Origin: Chara braunii | Lineage: Eukaryota > Streptophyta > Charophyceae > Charales > Characeae | Direction: 5' to 3' | Assembly (NCBI GenBank): GCA_003427395.1 | Contig: BFEA01000378.1 | Span: 411,055 to 461,232 of the forward strand | DNA: 50,178 nucleotides | Shown: positions 1-11,965 of the stretch, piece after piece | How the letters are laid out: the number at the start of each line of letters is the position of its first letter | Numbering within the stretch: the stretch's first letter is position 1 | Notes under the pieces: generated by a model | What the model was told of the DNA's origin: nothing | Databases searched by the model: none | Seen by the model: the letters and a program-made list of their open reading frames with translations, nothing else | Translations under genes and position numbers: made by a program

Positions 1-40
<40 letters not shown>
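1..40. repeat. (TC)n microsatellite
   Basis: Uninterrupted TC dinucleotides at the window edge. The sequence just after it (ttcgtcgtggtcttctctgcag) closely matches the sequence after the TC/TG tract at 21128-21209, so the microsatellite belongs to the leader or LTR of the same retroelement family. Confidence 0.9.
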
Positions 41-48
<8 letters not shown>

Positions 49-188
49 GGTCTTCTCTGCAGGTGCACACGGCGGCTTCTCCAACCTCTGGATCCGCTAT
101 GGCGGACTTCTTCTCCGATGACGACCTTCATTATGGCGCGTAACTCTCCCTGCGGCACACGACGACACGCGTGGAATAGCGGGTACCA

Positions 189-200
189 GCTCCGATACCA
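189..200 (-). other. Retrotransposon primer-binding site (initiator tRNA-Met type)
   Basis: On the minus strand this reads TGGTATCGGAGC, one base from the plant retroelement PBS TGGTATCAGAGC that pairs with the 3' end of initiator tRNA-Met. It begins one base after a repeat end in CA at position 202, the expected LTR-PBS geometry. The same variant is found next to the LTR at 36215. Confidence 0.65.
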
Positions 201-201
201 A

Positions 202-1035
202 TGCAATCGGACTCGCTATCTTTCACACTTCAGACGTATGCAAACAGGTGCGCAGCAAACTGGCGACAAGCGCCCACTCAAAACTCAAAGATATGGTAGC
301 CGAGAACACAGTTCAGATACAAGTTCACTTCAATGGCTATGGCGACACAGTGCCCACACAACTCTCTGTTCGCACACACAGGATCACCCTGGATATCCCA
401 TGCACGATACTGTGTACGCACACACACACCCACACACACTGAACTCTACCTACAGCTATGGCGGCAATGGCCGCTTCTTCTCTCTCGCTCACTTCGTCTT
501 CGGGCTCACTGCAGACCACCTCGCACAAGTCGCTGTAGCAGCACTTCCGCATGGCTCACGCAGGAATGAATGAATGGCTGGACGCGGCCCTTTGATTTAT
601 ACTTTTGTAGCTCGTTGGTCTGGCCCTTTCCCTTGCCCGTGGTGCACACAGTCCCATGCGGTACTTGCTTGATTGGACTAGGACTGACTGGGACCGGTAC
701 TGCTGACTGCATGGGTTTGCGCTGCCAACTCGATGCAGTCGCACTGCCGACGTACTGCAGTTGGGCTCACCACTTGCCCAATTGCCCACTTGCCTCAGCC
801 AAAACATGAGCAACTTCGAAAGGCCACTACTAGGACCTTCCGGAAGTCTGGGTCCTGGCCTTTCGAAGATTGTAGCAGCTATGACCTTGACCCTTCAGGA
901 CTATAGCAGCTACGACCTTGACCTTTCAGAAGTTCTACAGCTACGACTTCTAGAACCCCCTAAGAATTTTACTCGACAGATCTACAAATCGAACCCCTGC
1001 TACCTACGGACCCTACGACAGTCTACCAACTGTTG
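202..1035 (-). repeat. LTR of Ty3/gypsy family A, copy 1 (minus)
   Basis: Read on the minus strand this stretch has blocks shared by all family-A copies: repeats around gtagctgctacag, a gtgggcaagtgg block, a gtataaat TATA box at 602-595, then a leader with repeated attc. It ends GATTGCA at 202, the same end as the copies finishing at 9007 and 41549, and is followed by a PBS. It is classed as an LTR because other copies abut gypsy integrase 3' ends or lie upstream of gag. The upstream boundary near 1035 is approximate. Confidence 0.65.
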
Positions 1036-1049
1036 CAAATACTCAGGTC

Positions 1050-1955
1050 ACGGTGTCGGAGGGCGCGGTGTCCCGGCCCTCCTCTGAGTGCCGAGTTCCT
1101 GATTGGTGCCAGCCCTCACTCATATGTCAGACTGTCTGTGTATTCCCGAACCTCTCCAATGCTTCTAGTATGCCTGAGTCGTGCATAACAATGGGCTGGT
1201 CCAGTTGGTGCCTGCCCTCAGCAAAAGGGTGTGCCACTGGACTTTCCATTGGTCCACGCAGACTCGGCGCCCTGCTGTACAGCAGAGCACTACCGGCCTG
1301 TGGCCGTGGTAGCCGCCGGGTTCGCCCAGGGACGCAGAAGTAGATAGGCCGGCGCAGTCTTTCCACTGCGCGCCGATCAGTCCCTGGTCAGGTTATGGGT
1401 TAGGTGCGTAGGCTCGCTGGTACAGTCGGACAAAAAAGGGGTGAAAGAAAAAGAAAGAAAAGGAAAAAGGGGAATAGGAAGAGAAAAAGGGAAGTCAAGT
1501 GTCAGATCCGCGCACAGATCTGGGCCCTCGCTTTCGTTTGGGGCGATCTAGTGACCTCTGACTGTTGCATCGATAAGACTTTCTTTTCTTTCTTTACTTC
1601 GTTTCATTATTATTATTATTAATTATTATTATCATAATTATTTTCTTTCAGTTTTTCTTCTGGTCTGTCATTTCGGGGGAAGGCCATCGGTTCGGGCCTC
1701 GATCTCAAAAAGTGGTCTACAGCCTGGGATGGCGTGATCCTTCGTATATCATCTGCACCAGACCTGCTCCGCTGAGCGTCGCGCAGTGGGACCCCAAAAG
1801 AGGGGCGACCCGCGGCCGCATCGGTAGGAGGCTTATCACCCCCGTGGAAGGTCATAAGCCCCCTCCTTGCCATCGGACACGGGTACCCGATAGAAGCAGG
1901 CAGATGGCGTATTTTGAAGGGGGAAAGACGATCGTCCGTATCCCGTTATGGGACC
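1050..1955 (+). repeat. Dispersed repeat B, copy 1
   Basis: About 900 bp aligning by eye with 48298-49158 in the same orientation. Shared landmarks in order: TGTCGGAGGG start, a ctgtacagcagagcacta block, a cgcccaggga block, an A/G-rich tract, an attattatt tract, accccaaaagaggggc, taggaggcttatcaccc, and ttatgggac near the end. It begins TG and contains no coding frame. It could be a solo LTR or a non-autonomous element; no target duplication was found. Confidence 0.6.
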
Positions 1956-2365
1956 ACCTCGTTGCATTTGTCGTCACATATTCAAAAGGAAAATGAAAAG
2001 GGGCAGTGGTTGACCGTGAAAAGCCTGTGTATGCTGCGATCGTTGGAGTTTGGCTTCGCTGTTTATCTTCGGTCTACTTGTTTTGCGAGGCGTTGAAGAA
2101 TAAAATGTTTTTCCTTCCTTTTCCTTTTGTTATTTTGCTCAAGTCTATTAATTTACGAGTTACATATTTTCCGATACGGAAACGCGGAGAATTATTTGAA
2201 CCCCTCGTGTAGTGAGAGGCTAGTCTTTGAGAGAGAATACGTACTAGTGAGCTGAGGCGCGAGAGCTTAGTAGCGAAGGGAATGTGCGGTAACTCGCTTG
2301 CTTGCGCACGCCAGTGCTCTAAGTGTTAAGGGAGGGGCCATTCCAGCAGAGAGAGAGGTTCGATC
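1956..2365. other. No gene seen; unassigned sequence
   Basis: Follows the right end of repeat B. No long frame, tRNA or recognised repeat is visible here. Confidence 0.4.
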
Positions 2366-2847
2366 ATGGTGCGAAGTAGTGGACTGTATGGCTACAGGCC
2401 AAGATGCATCCAGTCCCTCTGCATATGGGAGAGGATGACGGGGGACGGACTGACTGTGACTGCCATCTTGGACTATAGTTACGGCAGGCGGGAGTTGAAG
2501 CTGAAAATAAACATAGAAGGGGGGAGAGAAGAGGAAATGAGGGTGGATCCGGACCTGCAGATGGCGATCACAAAGGCAAAAGATCGAGTGGAAAGGAGGT
2601 GCGGACGGGACGGGTCACGAACGAGATGAAGGTGACGATCACGTACCTGGACGAGGGGACCTCAACGGACACAGTGGATCGGGAACAGCAACACCTGGAT
2701 TGGGACACTGAGGCTGAGAGCGACGCTAGTGACCTGAACGTGGAGACCCAGTCTTGGCATGGACTGGACCAATGGAGACACGACCACCCACCTGCTGAGC
2801 CTGTTGAGAGCGGCTCGGAGGCCAACTCAAGGCGGCGGAAAGGCTAG
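2366..2847 (+). pseudogene. Unrecognised acidic ORF pair, probably one frameshifted frame
   Basis: Two overlapping plus-strand frames of 87 codons (2366-2629) and 82 codons (2599-2847). The first has an alternating hydrophobic/charged stretch (AILDYSYGRRELKLKINIEG) and the second is rich in Asp, Glu, Ser and Thr with a basic end. Joined by one frameshift they would give a protein of about 150 residues. No family is recognised. They lie about 400 bp downstream of repeat B, so they may be part of the element that owns that repeat; this is a guess. Confidence 0.25.
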
Positions 2848-5800
2848 GCCTCTGGGGACAGCTAAGGGAGAAAAACTCGCGAAGGATGTCTCAGACCCCC
2901 GTGCGAGCAGGCGCAGTGATTGAGTCGAGAGGCGGTTACGCGTGGGGGCCCAACTACACAGAGTGTGGGGGACGAGCCAAAGAGGGAACGCGCGTGAGAA
3001 TCAGTATGAATGGGTCATTAACGCAACTTTTTCTCGGACAAGTGCGCGGGAGAAGCGGTTGACGTCAAACAGCTGGCCGTGCACGAGCATGGAGCGTGAG
3101 CCTATTGCGTTCGTCAGAGAAGTGCGAAACAAGTGGGCTCGTGGAGAGCGGGACAGAGCACGAGGCTGTGACTCGTATACTCAGCCTACGCGTGGCACGT
3201 TCACGCAGAGGGGTAAAAGCATCGGCGTGGCGCGCGAGTGATCAGGCGGACAATGCTCAGTTGGCGAGTGTGAGTGAGGGCGAGATGGTGTGCGTGTGAA
3301 TGTAGAACGAGAGAGAGGGAAGAAAGAAGTCAGACACAGGAGGAGGGAAGAAGATCGTCTTACTAGAGTTGTTGACGTCAACCCTACGTGAGCGAGTTGA
3401 CGCATCTCCCGGAGCGAGGCTTTGAGCTTCTGTGACAGAGCTGGTCCAGACGGCGCCAAGAACGAAAGGGGAACCCGTGTGCATAAGCGGAGACACGGGG
3501 TTACTCGGTACAGTTGACATCAATTGTTGCCTCGATGCTCTCGTATGGCAAGCGAGTCTGCCAATGATGCCATGTACTACAGAGAAGCCAAAACGTAACC
3601 CCATCGCTAGCCTTAGTGGTTCTAAAAAGGGCCCAAGTGAGAATCCACGAGCTGTTAATAAGTGTCACTGTCTTGACACATGCATATCTGGGTGACGTGT
3701 ACTAGGACGATACATTGGGAGAGAGAGGCGAAAGGAGGCGCTCCCAAGTGAATGGAAACCGGTTGATCCGTACCGAGAGGAATCTGACGGCTCCGACTTC
3801 CCAGCTCAGATCACTTCGCTGCTGACACAGGTTGATTCTTGCGAGATAGCTAACTCGCACTCTTCAGGCCGCTCATCACCCTCTTCGCGAGGTTGTTACT
3901 TCCGGTTCCCGCTTCAGTGAGGCTATGAACGCATGAGTGCACTGTTGTCAGGCTCGGAAGTGAGAGATAACGCCAGTCAGTGCTGGTCTGGCAGTCTGAC
4001 CATGCTCGAAGGACTATCTGGCCTTCAGTGTGTGCTCGACTATTCAAGCTCTATTAATGGGCGAGGGCACATTGTAAGCCTCTTATTGAAGAGGACGGTA
4101 AGTTCATTAATTAGGAGCTGGTGGGTAGTTCTCTCGTGTCAGGGTGTGTACGATTACTAGCGAGAATGCGTGAGGTACAACCACCTTTTTGTCCGCTTTC
4201 AATAGTCCTGGGACAATTGCCAAGCGAGTCGACAGATCCCTGCGAAGTCTCGGCTGGCCAGGGGTTATGAAGTCAGTCATTCGACGGAGTAAGGGGGAAA
4301 AACGAAAGAGTGAGCTGGCACGGCTAATCATGGTTTAGCCAACCATACTAACGAGAAACTTGAGTGGAGGGAAGATTGACTGCCTAAGAAATCTTTTGGT
4401 ATTTGGGCTTGTATGAGTCTGGACCTAATGATGTTATTCATTAAAGCTTACTTTCATGTTACGCCTGGCTCTATATATAGACTCCATCATTTGGTTTGGC
4501 GATTCTGTTTATATGATCAGGTGAGACCAAGGTGATGGGCTTACCCTGGGGGAAAATGTTCTTTTAGTGTTAACAGGATTGCGTAATCAAACCAACAGTT
4601 TGTGTGAATGATTGCTATCAATTTAAGTTAGGAAAAATTTTAAGGTGAGGGAGATCTTCACTTGGCTGCTCGCTTCGTCTTCGTGTTCGCACCCAAAGTA
4701 CTACGGCTCTGCCCAATTAACGAGGCAATTGCCCTCCGTAATCTTCCCGTGTAAACTGAAAATTGATTGAGATTGTGAATAGTGTTTCTCGCCGAAACGA
4801 ACAAAAAGGTGGAATGAGTTCGCCTAACCAACTGCGCAGATAAGACTCAGGGCTACTCTGATTATGGGTATGGTTGGCATCGAAAACCCGCCTGCGATAA
4901 TGCTCGTCTATAAGTGGAGTGATCATTGTCTAGGTTCTCACTGATAGATTCGGACAAGGAAGAGAGGCAAGGGTTAGAGTGAATGAGGGTTGCGAGCGAG
5001 TTTGACTAGAGCCTGAGGATACTGCATAACCAGTTCACTGCATTTCCTCCCCCGTCGAATGGGTAAGAAAAAGATTATATTGAGGGGCGTGACATACCTA
5101 CTAATTAACTTCCTCCTTGATGGGGATTAACAAAATGCCTGTTCAGCATCTAAGTAGTCGTGTGTGTAACCTACTTGCCAGCATGAAGGCAGTCGATCCG
5201 TACACAGCAATCGTTACGCACGAGTTCCATTTGTCCTTCTTGTTGGGAGCTTGAACCCTTGAATGTCGTACTCTCAACTGGGACGGTATCAACCTCTGGG
5301 GTGATCAATATTTTATACTTCGCTCAGAGGCTATGGTCTGATGAATAAGAAAACGAAAATCTTATGGCCTAAGTCCTAGCCACGAGAGCTTCAGAAACTG
5401 ATAAGAGCTGAATTTTGAACTTTTACACGAAGAAGGTTTCGTATGATGTGCGAGGTATTCTGAAAAATATCATCATTCTTCCTATGGCCAGTCCCTAAGG
5501 TCTAAACCACAGAGAGATTAGTGATCTGAGTGGTACTAAAATCAGGGAGTTACCCTCCCCCTCTTCGCAGACCGAGAGGCGTCAGTTGACACGTGTTGCT
5601 CAAGAGGGAAAACGTAACAGATGATGTCGTGTATTCACCTGCGGGCGCGGGATAGATTACCGTCAGTCATCATTAATAATCAAACCATTGCAGTCTATCT
5701 CTCGTGATAGGGGTATTTTCGCACGAGACAAATTCTTGCCGTAACACCTCTGGATGTAACTTGTGTAAAGGTCGTTTTGGGGGACTTGGCATGATACATT

Positions 5801-7325
5801 GTACAGGCCGCACGTAGTGATAAGTTCGTGAGCGTGAGCTATGAGCAACTGAGGCCATAACTCCGTCATTCGGTGCCTCACGGTCAGACGAGAGACTTGA
5901 CCTTCTAGTTGATAGCCTTTGTTCTCACAGGCAGGTAGAGTACCGCGAGGTCCACGGAGTTGGTGTTCTGTGGCCAGCTTGAGGAGGCCTTGCGTAACCC
6001 CGTAAGGACTCAGATGAGGCAGACTGCAGACAGTGACCTTGGACTGTCATAGCATCCTATTTTATGAAGATCTTAGAGGACCTTCGAACAAATTGCCTGG
6101 GACTGCTTACATCAGATTCCTCATGTCTCTCTGGTATCATTGGCAAAGCTCAAGAGACACTTCTCTGATAATGTTACTGGCATGGACAAAAAGTTATTGT
6201 CTTGTTTTCCTTTTTTGTGGTGATTCATTATGAGTCCGGACTGAACCACCAGTACTCCTCGAACGAGCTATCACTTGATCCTACAACTAAGATAGGGTAT
6301 TAAAGTTTGATTATCACGCAAAACACCGTTCAGGTGCCTTCTTGGCTAGGCAAGCTGGTTGATCAGGCTATCTCGATTACTCGGCCTGATGAAGACCGGA
6401 TCACTAATCATCACATACTTAGTAGGCAACAGCCTCGAGTCAATTCTAGATACCGCTCAGTGAGTACTCCCAGACTATTTATTCAAGCCTTGATGATAAA
6501 TGCGATGATTTAGCGTGACAGAGAATCTCAGCAACCAACCAGAAGCCTGTCTGTCCCCAAAGTGTCGAAATCGTCAGGGTTGTCTATAATCCATCCCACC
6601 TACGATCCTGGCCTGAAGATGTGAAAAAGAACAATGAGAGAAGGGGAGGTCCTAGTGGTGAAAGGCAGACTAAACATTGATAAGAGGGAGGGATGGAAGG
6701 AATTTGCAGTCAGAACCGCGGGGGAGAGAAAGTACATCGAGTATGTAATTTACTTTTATGGATATGACGACAGACTGCACAGTACCAGCTCATTGCTAGA
6801 GTCAGTGGAGCAAGCTAAAGCAGGGATCGAACATGCATAGGGGTGCCAGAATCTTCAACTTGAGTCCATCACTCACTTTGTTTCTCTTTCCAACATTTCT
6901 CTATTATATGATCAAAGTTCGAAGACTTTTCCGGCTGGACAATACTCGGCCGCCTAAAGTACTAGAAAATCCTCAATCAAAGAGCAAACGATATCTAGCA
7001 TCCGGTTACTTATGTAGCATTCAAAACAGTATTCGGAACAGTACTCAGAACAGTATTCAGAACAACATTCAAATGCTATTCAGTCAGTAATCAACCACTA
7101 CTCGACCAGCATTCAACTGTTATTCAGTCAGTGCTCAGCCATTACCTAATCAACTTCTAATCGTTATTCAACTAGTATTCAATCGTTGAAGTTGTTTGAA
7201 GCTCGCCGCCGGAGCCAAATCTGCGAATGGTTAGACCCTTTTACTCTATTCGAATATCAAGGTATCTAAGGCATTGTTCACGCTGAAGAGTAGGGGAAGT
7301 CAGTTCCATCATCCAACTTTCTCAC
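2848..7325. other. Long intergenic stretch without recognised genes
   Basis: Only short frames are present; the largest with protein-like composition is 6634-6840 (68 codons), unrecognised. Around 7020-7180 there is a short, imperfect run of decamer-like units built on cagtattcag. No RNA gene or known transposon was recognised. Confidence 0.4.
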
Positions 7326-7979
7326 ATGAGTGCAATCCGATCATTCCCAATCCAAGAGACTGTACTGGCTAGTCTCAACAGGATAGCTACAAAGGATGCT
7401 TTCCAATACCGGTATGTCAGTGCTGATGTTTTCAGGGAGGGAGACCTGTCCATTTATGTGGTCCACACTGAGTTCTCTTGTGGTACCATTCATGACCTGA
7501 GGCCATATTTGAAGAAGGGCAAGGAGTCTCATAAGCATTTTGACTCGGTCTGGACTGCAGCAGCCAGGTACCTGGAAGAGAGGGAGAGAGAGCTCGATGA
7601 GAGCGGTACTAAGCTGATCCGCAGCTTCGGACCAAAGCTCTTCTCTGACTATCCCAAGCCTCCGGTACCCTTTACCTTGACAGACGGCTCTCACTGGGGT
7701 GACCTGATTGACTTGCCAAAGAGGTACATCTCACCAACACAGATTGACTTTCAAGCACTGACAGAATCTTCAGAGTTCGGTCATCTCAGACGAGGAGTCT
7801 TCTCCAGACCCTATCTACCTACACTATGGGAAGCGTTCTGCTCCATGATTGACTTTCGGGTCATGTACCTTGGATGGAGGTGCTCAGAGTTAGGCTTCAG
7901 GTGGCTTCACATTCAGAGGCCACAACCTCAGAAAGTACGGGGACATGGCTCGAGACACAAGAAATGCACAACAAAGTGA
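7326..7979 (+). CDS. Hypothetical protein, 217 aa
   Basis: An uninterrupted 217-codon ATG-to-TGA frame, the longest low-repeat frame in the first 15 kb. The product starts MSAIRSFPIQETVLAS, has a charged, probably helical stretch near residues 75-95 (AARYLEERERELDE), a Pro/Asp-rich middle (YPKPPVPFTLTDGSHWGDL), an aromatic region near residues 165-195 and a basic tail. No signal peptide, membrane segment or catalytic motif is evident, and I do not recognise the family. It is not gag, protease, RT or integrase of the gypsy type seen elsewhere here. It could be the remnant of a transposon-encoded or host gene; no splice sites were identified. Confidence 0.4.
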   Translation: MSAIRSFPIQETVLASLNRIATKDAFQYRYVSADVFREGDLSIYVVHTEFSCGTIHDLRPYLKKGKESHKHFDSVWTAAARYLEERERELDESGTKLIRSFGPKLFSDYPKPPVPFTLTDGSHWGDLIDLPKRYISPTQIDFQALTESSEFGHLRRGVFSRPYLPTLWEAFCSMIDFRVMYLGWRCSELGFRWLHIQRPQPQKVRGHGSRHKKCTTK

Positions 7980-8399
7980 GAAACTGAGCGTGAGATTCAG
8001 AGGGATGAGTGAGGACTCTTGACTGGTGCTTGTTGTGTTCCCTACATGTGTACTTTCTGAGGCTATTATGAGTTCTCATTCTTCCCTCACCTGACTTTGT
8101 TTTGTCATTGCTCGAGTCAGTCGGTCTTGCTTCTTGCATTGCCATGCTTGATGATTGCATTTCTCTAAAGGTTCTGTCACAGTTCTCAAAATCAGATTGA
8201 CATAATTGATGCATGCATAGCACTCCACAATTTTATGATTATTATTTGCATGATTCTCTGCTGTTCCGAATCAATATAAAAGATTCCTAAGACCGGGGAC
8301 CGGCGAAGATCGCAATTGAAGGGTCTCGCTCGAAGCCGGACGCCCACAACAGGAAGGGATTTGCATTATTTAATTTATTTTATTTATCGCAATCCACAA

Positions 8400-8575
8400 C
8401 CAAAATCCTGCGTGACAGCCTGTTGGCTTTCCGGTTGCCTGAAGAGGACCGACTGGAAAAAAGTGCGACAACGGGTTCAACTCTCGGGGTCGACACAAAT
8501 ACTCTACACAGGTAAGGTGATGACTAGGGATCGAGCCCTGGGATCTGCACTCGCTACTGCTAACAGGTGAAAACC
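8400..8575 (-). repeat. Fragment shared with the 13160-13330 region, minus strand
   Basis: The reverse complement contains cagatcccagggctcgat and caaccggaaagcc blocks that match 13230-13330 on the plus strand. It abuts an LTR fragment running in the opposite direction at 8576, a head-to-head junction that points to rearrangement. The ggctcgatccc core resembles a Pol III B box, so a tRNA-derived origin is possible. Confidence 0.4.
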
Positions 8576-9007
8576 GTTTCACATGGGACTGTGTGCACCA
8601 CAGGCATGGGAAAAGGGGCAGACCAACGAGATACAGAAGTATAAATGAAGAAGCAGCGCCCGGCTATTCATTCATTCCTGCGTAAGCCATGCGGGGTGAG
8701 ACAAGGAGCTTAGCCATAGCGATAGGGTAGCAGCGGCCATAGCCTCCATTGCTGTTAGGATAGTGTAGCGTGTGTGTGTGTATATGTGTGCACAGAGTGC
8801 CACGTGTGGGATATCCAGGGTGATCCTTGTGTGTGTGAACAGAGAGTTGTACTGGCGCTGTGCCGCCATAGCCATTTGAAGTGAACTTGTGTCTGAACTG
8901 CATTCTTGGTTACTATATCTCTGAGTTCTGAGTGGGCGCTTGTGCCAGTTTGCTGCGCAACTTGTTTGCATGCATATGAAGTGTGAATGAGAGCGAGTCT
9001 GATTGCA
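8576..9007 (+). repeat. LTR of Ty3/gypsy family A, copy 2 (partial, plus)
   Basis: Starts inside the family at the catgggactgtgtgcacca block, has gtataaat at 8639-8646 and the downstream attcattcattcctgcgt leader, carries TG/CA dinucleotides, and ends GATTGCA at 9007, identical to the other copies' ends. The upstream part of the LTR is missing and is replaced by the oppositely oriented fragment at 8400-8575. Confidence 0.6.
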
Positions 9008-9057
9008 GAAATGAGAATGAATCTTTAGCTATGCTGTCATATTCTTTGTCTTTTGTG

Positions 9058-9130
9058 CACTAAGGGCCTCAGTAGACCACTCACCAGAGGAAATGAGAAT
9101 GGATCTTGAGCTAGAACATGGAAAGAGGGC
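9058..9130 (+). repeat. Single copy of the 'aacatggaaag' unit
   Basis: A roughly 70-bp segment (gggcctca, then actcaccag, gaaatgagaatgg, agctagaacatggaaag) that matches four copies at 25318-25875. Function unknown. Confidence 0.5.
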
Positions 9131-9139
9131 CATGAGGAT

Positions 9140-10240
9140 GCGCTGCATTAGCACCGAAACGTGCGGTAGTTAGTGCACTGTTTTCGGAAGCTAACACGCA
9201 TGCTAAATGTGGTGCGGCGTGTTGCGCAGGAGTCGTCTTCATCATACTTGCCGCCCACCCTGCCGGGCCATTGGCTATGGTAGTTTGAAGCTGGTGAGGG
9301 ACATACCCCTACACCACCTCCTCCTTGAGTGGGGGGGGGAGCGCCTCTGCACTCGGTGGAGGAGTATCCTGAGCAGCCCTGATGAGGGACATACCCGTAC
9401 ACACCTATCATTCAGCCTCTTCATCTAGAAACTCGACGTATCCAATATACTAATGACATGACTCTCGACTGCTTTGGGAGTTTCACCGAAGTGACATGTG
9501 GATGTTGGGGAGCTTACAACGACGTATACCTGGATTTTGGAGAGCCATTGAGGAGACCAGTCCTGACTGCCCGGACAGTTGGGGTTCAACTACGTGAAGG
9601 ATGGCGGTAGCATCCCTGCAAGCAGTGGGAGAGCTTGTATTGGCAGTGGGAGTGTTGTCGACAATATCAAGGACACAGTGGGTCTACAATATTAAGGATT
9701 CATCACGCCTGGTTCACGCAACGAAGAGCATCTGGCTATGTCTTTGGCTCAATGCATTCACTAAATCCTGGAGGCTGGGGTAACACAGAACTAACGGGGG
9801 CGGCATTGCTGTGGGCAGTGGAAGGGTGTGCAGTAATGGTGGGACCACGCCGGCAGCTCCAAGAGCGGGAGTGCTAGCTCTTTAAGTGAAAATTTCGGGG
9901 TTTTGTTCCTGGTCTTGGTTGCTGGGTAGATTCATTCGTCCGAGCTCTTATGGTTTGCACTCAACTGCATCTGTTGGTTAGATTCATAGAATTAGGGATA
10001 GCCCATCGCAATGAGCTTCTCTTCTTTCCTATGGCATATAGTTGCACCTTCCTTGATCGAGGGGGATTCTTCCCGCTTGATGGGAATACATGTGGTATGT
10101 ATCTGGTCATAATTGTAGGCGCTCTGTACCCTTTCTTCTAGTCCTTGGCGGCTTTGATTGTCTGATATGGATTTTGCCTTCGTTTTCGTTTTTGTTATAA
10201 CTAAAAAATAAGAAGAATCTCGAATGTCAGGCGACTCGGG
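9140..10240. other. No gene seen
   Basis: Only short frames. The stretch 9601-9877 has a weakly protein-like frame containing RRASGYVFGS, but too little to assign a family. The left boundary of the transposon end that follows is not defined. Confidence 0.35.
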
Positions 10241-10492
10241 CAATCTCAAGCTTGGGCTTTCCATAATGTATCCGACTCCATTTCGGGACAGGCTTGGGCA
10301 CTACAGAGTGAAAACAAATGAAATACAGCCCGTTTCGGTCCTCCTGTTGGCAGCTGGTCCAGAACAAGGGTCGGTTCCAGTGTCAACCAACAAATGTCCC
10401 GGATCGATTCCCGCTCCCCACAGGCTCGGGAAAAAATGGCGCGCAGGTCCATTTTAGGCTCGACATCAATAGCTGAGCCAAGTACTAGTGGT
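10240..10492 (-). mobile_element. End of a TTAA-flanked DNA transposon (left boundary unknown)
   Basis: Ends on the right with gccaagtactagtggt (10477-10492), a one-mismatch version of the terminal inverted repeat of the MITE at 44029-44171, followed by TTAA (10493-10496). Inward from this end are GCGCCAT, a T-run and a G-rich block, in the same order as in the transposon end at 15899. Gypsy coding sequence resumes directly after the TTAA. No transposase frame was recognised. Confidence 0.5.
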
Positions 10493-10496
10493 TTAA

Positions 10497-11965
10497 GGAA
10501 GCCTATGTGCAAGACCCTATTTATAGTGATCTCCTCAAGACAGTTACGGAGTCTCCAGAGTTTGAGCAGACTACCACACTACAGATGGGTTGTTGTTCGA
10601 GAAGACTAATGTAGCAGATCGATTGTGCGTTCCCAACAATTAAGAGATCCGAAGTCTAATCTTGGGGGAATGCCATGATATAGAGGGAAATTTTGGATGG
10701 CAAAAGACATTAGCCAACCTCATCCGCACGTATACTTGCCCTCGCATGAAGGTTGACTGCATAGAGTATGTATGCAGTTGTAAGGTGTCCCTGCGAAGTA
10801 AAACCACTAAGCGAGCCCCTCTTGTTCTTCTCAGGCCCTTGCCTATTCCCGACGGACCCGAAGACTCTGTATCCATTGACTTCATGGATGTTGTGGTAAA
10901 GAGTAGGCATGGCAGGAGCCAAGTCATGGTCATAGTTGATAGATTTAGTAAGTATGCAATATTTGTTCCTTTGCCTTCTAAGGCACGTACAAATTTAGTG
11001 ATACACAAGTTCTTCGATCATTGGTCAGTGACCATGGGCTACCGTTGTCTATAGTTAGCGACAAAGATAACCGGTTCAGTAGTTAGAACTGGCAGGAACT
11101 AGTGAGAGTGTATGGCTCTAAGTTGTTTATGTCATTTGGCCGTCACCCAGAGACCAACGGTCAGACTGAGCAGATGAAAAAAAAGTCCTGCAGCCGGTTC
11201 TGAGAATGTACATTAGACCTGGCCAAGTTAACTGGGATGAGATGCTCCCAAAGGTAGCCAGTGCCTATAATAACAGAGTGCACTTAGCTACTTGTCGCAC
11301 TCCCAACAAATTGCACAAGTCCTTTAGACCGCGTAGACCATTTGAGGGACTCAACCGGGACTAGGGAGTTCACGATACAACAAGAGAAAGAGATTGCTAC
11401 CGTAGTAGAAAACCCCAAGAAGGCCCAACATAGAACGATAGAGCAAGCCAATAAGCATCGTCGCCCATCACAGTTCCAAGTAGGCGACTTAGCCTAGGTT
11501 AAGTCAAAAGAGTTTGCTCCCGAGGAAAACATCTCGCAGAAATTGTTACCTGCGTATAGAGGACCGTGGCCTGTCTTGGAAGTCAAGGGCGGAGAGGATG
11601 GACCGTACTACACCATAGAGACTCCACCACACCTCCACACCTATCCAATTTTTCATGCGTCAAAGTTGTTGCCTTGAATCACAAGTCAACAGTTTCCATC
11701 ACGAAGGTCCATGATCCCTCTGAACATGGATGGAAAGTACGACATTGATAACATCATAGGTGAAGATGTGTTCAGAACAGGAGGTAGAGCTTGTCCACAA
11801 AAACAGTATAAAGTCAATTCTCTTTTCAGGAAACTGAGGACGGGTTTACACGAACAAAACTTCTTCAGACCGCTCCCGATGTAGTTCGAGCCTATGAGAG
11901 AGATAAGAAAGGTAAAGTCCAGCCTCGGACTGAACTATTCTCGGAGGACCTCGAATTTAGGCCGG
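10497..11965 (+). pseudogene. Ty3/gypsy 3' half: integrase and chromodomain remnant
   Basis: Translation in shifting frames gives the region between RNase H and integrase (EAYVQDPIYSDLL), the zinc-binding region (CHDIEGNFGW; the second His of the usual GHFGW is Asn and the later CxxC is disrupted), the integrase core (SIDFMDVVVKSRHGRSQVMV and VDRFSKYAIFVPLPSKA), the GRHPETNGQTEQ motif, the C-terminal KLLPAYRGPWPV, the FHASKLLP motif, and a chromodomain-like tail (GKYDIDNIIGEDVFRTGG). Integrases of this class insert retrotransposon cDNA; a chromodomain usually steers it to marked chromatin. Several stops and frameshifts make it inactive. RT and RNase H are absent; the matching 5' half appears to lie inverted at 15904-20031. 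Confidence 0.85.

Noticed and set aside
6245-6256. Match to the transposon TIR (accaccagtact)
   Set aside because: Only 12 bases match, there is no flanking TTAA and no partner end was seen nearby.
9601-9877. Possible Ty1/copia RNase H scrap (RRASGYVFGS)
   Set aside because: Only one short motif resembles RKSTSGYVF; the rest does not follow, so a family call is not supported.
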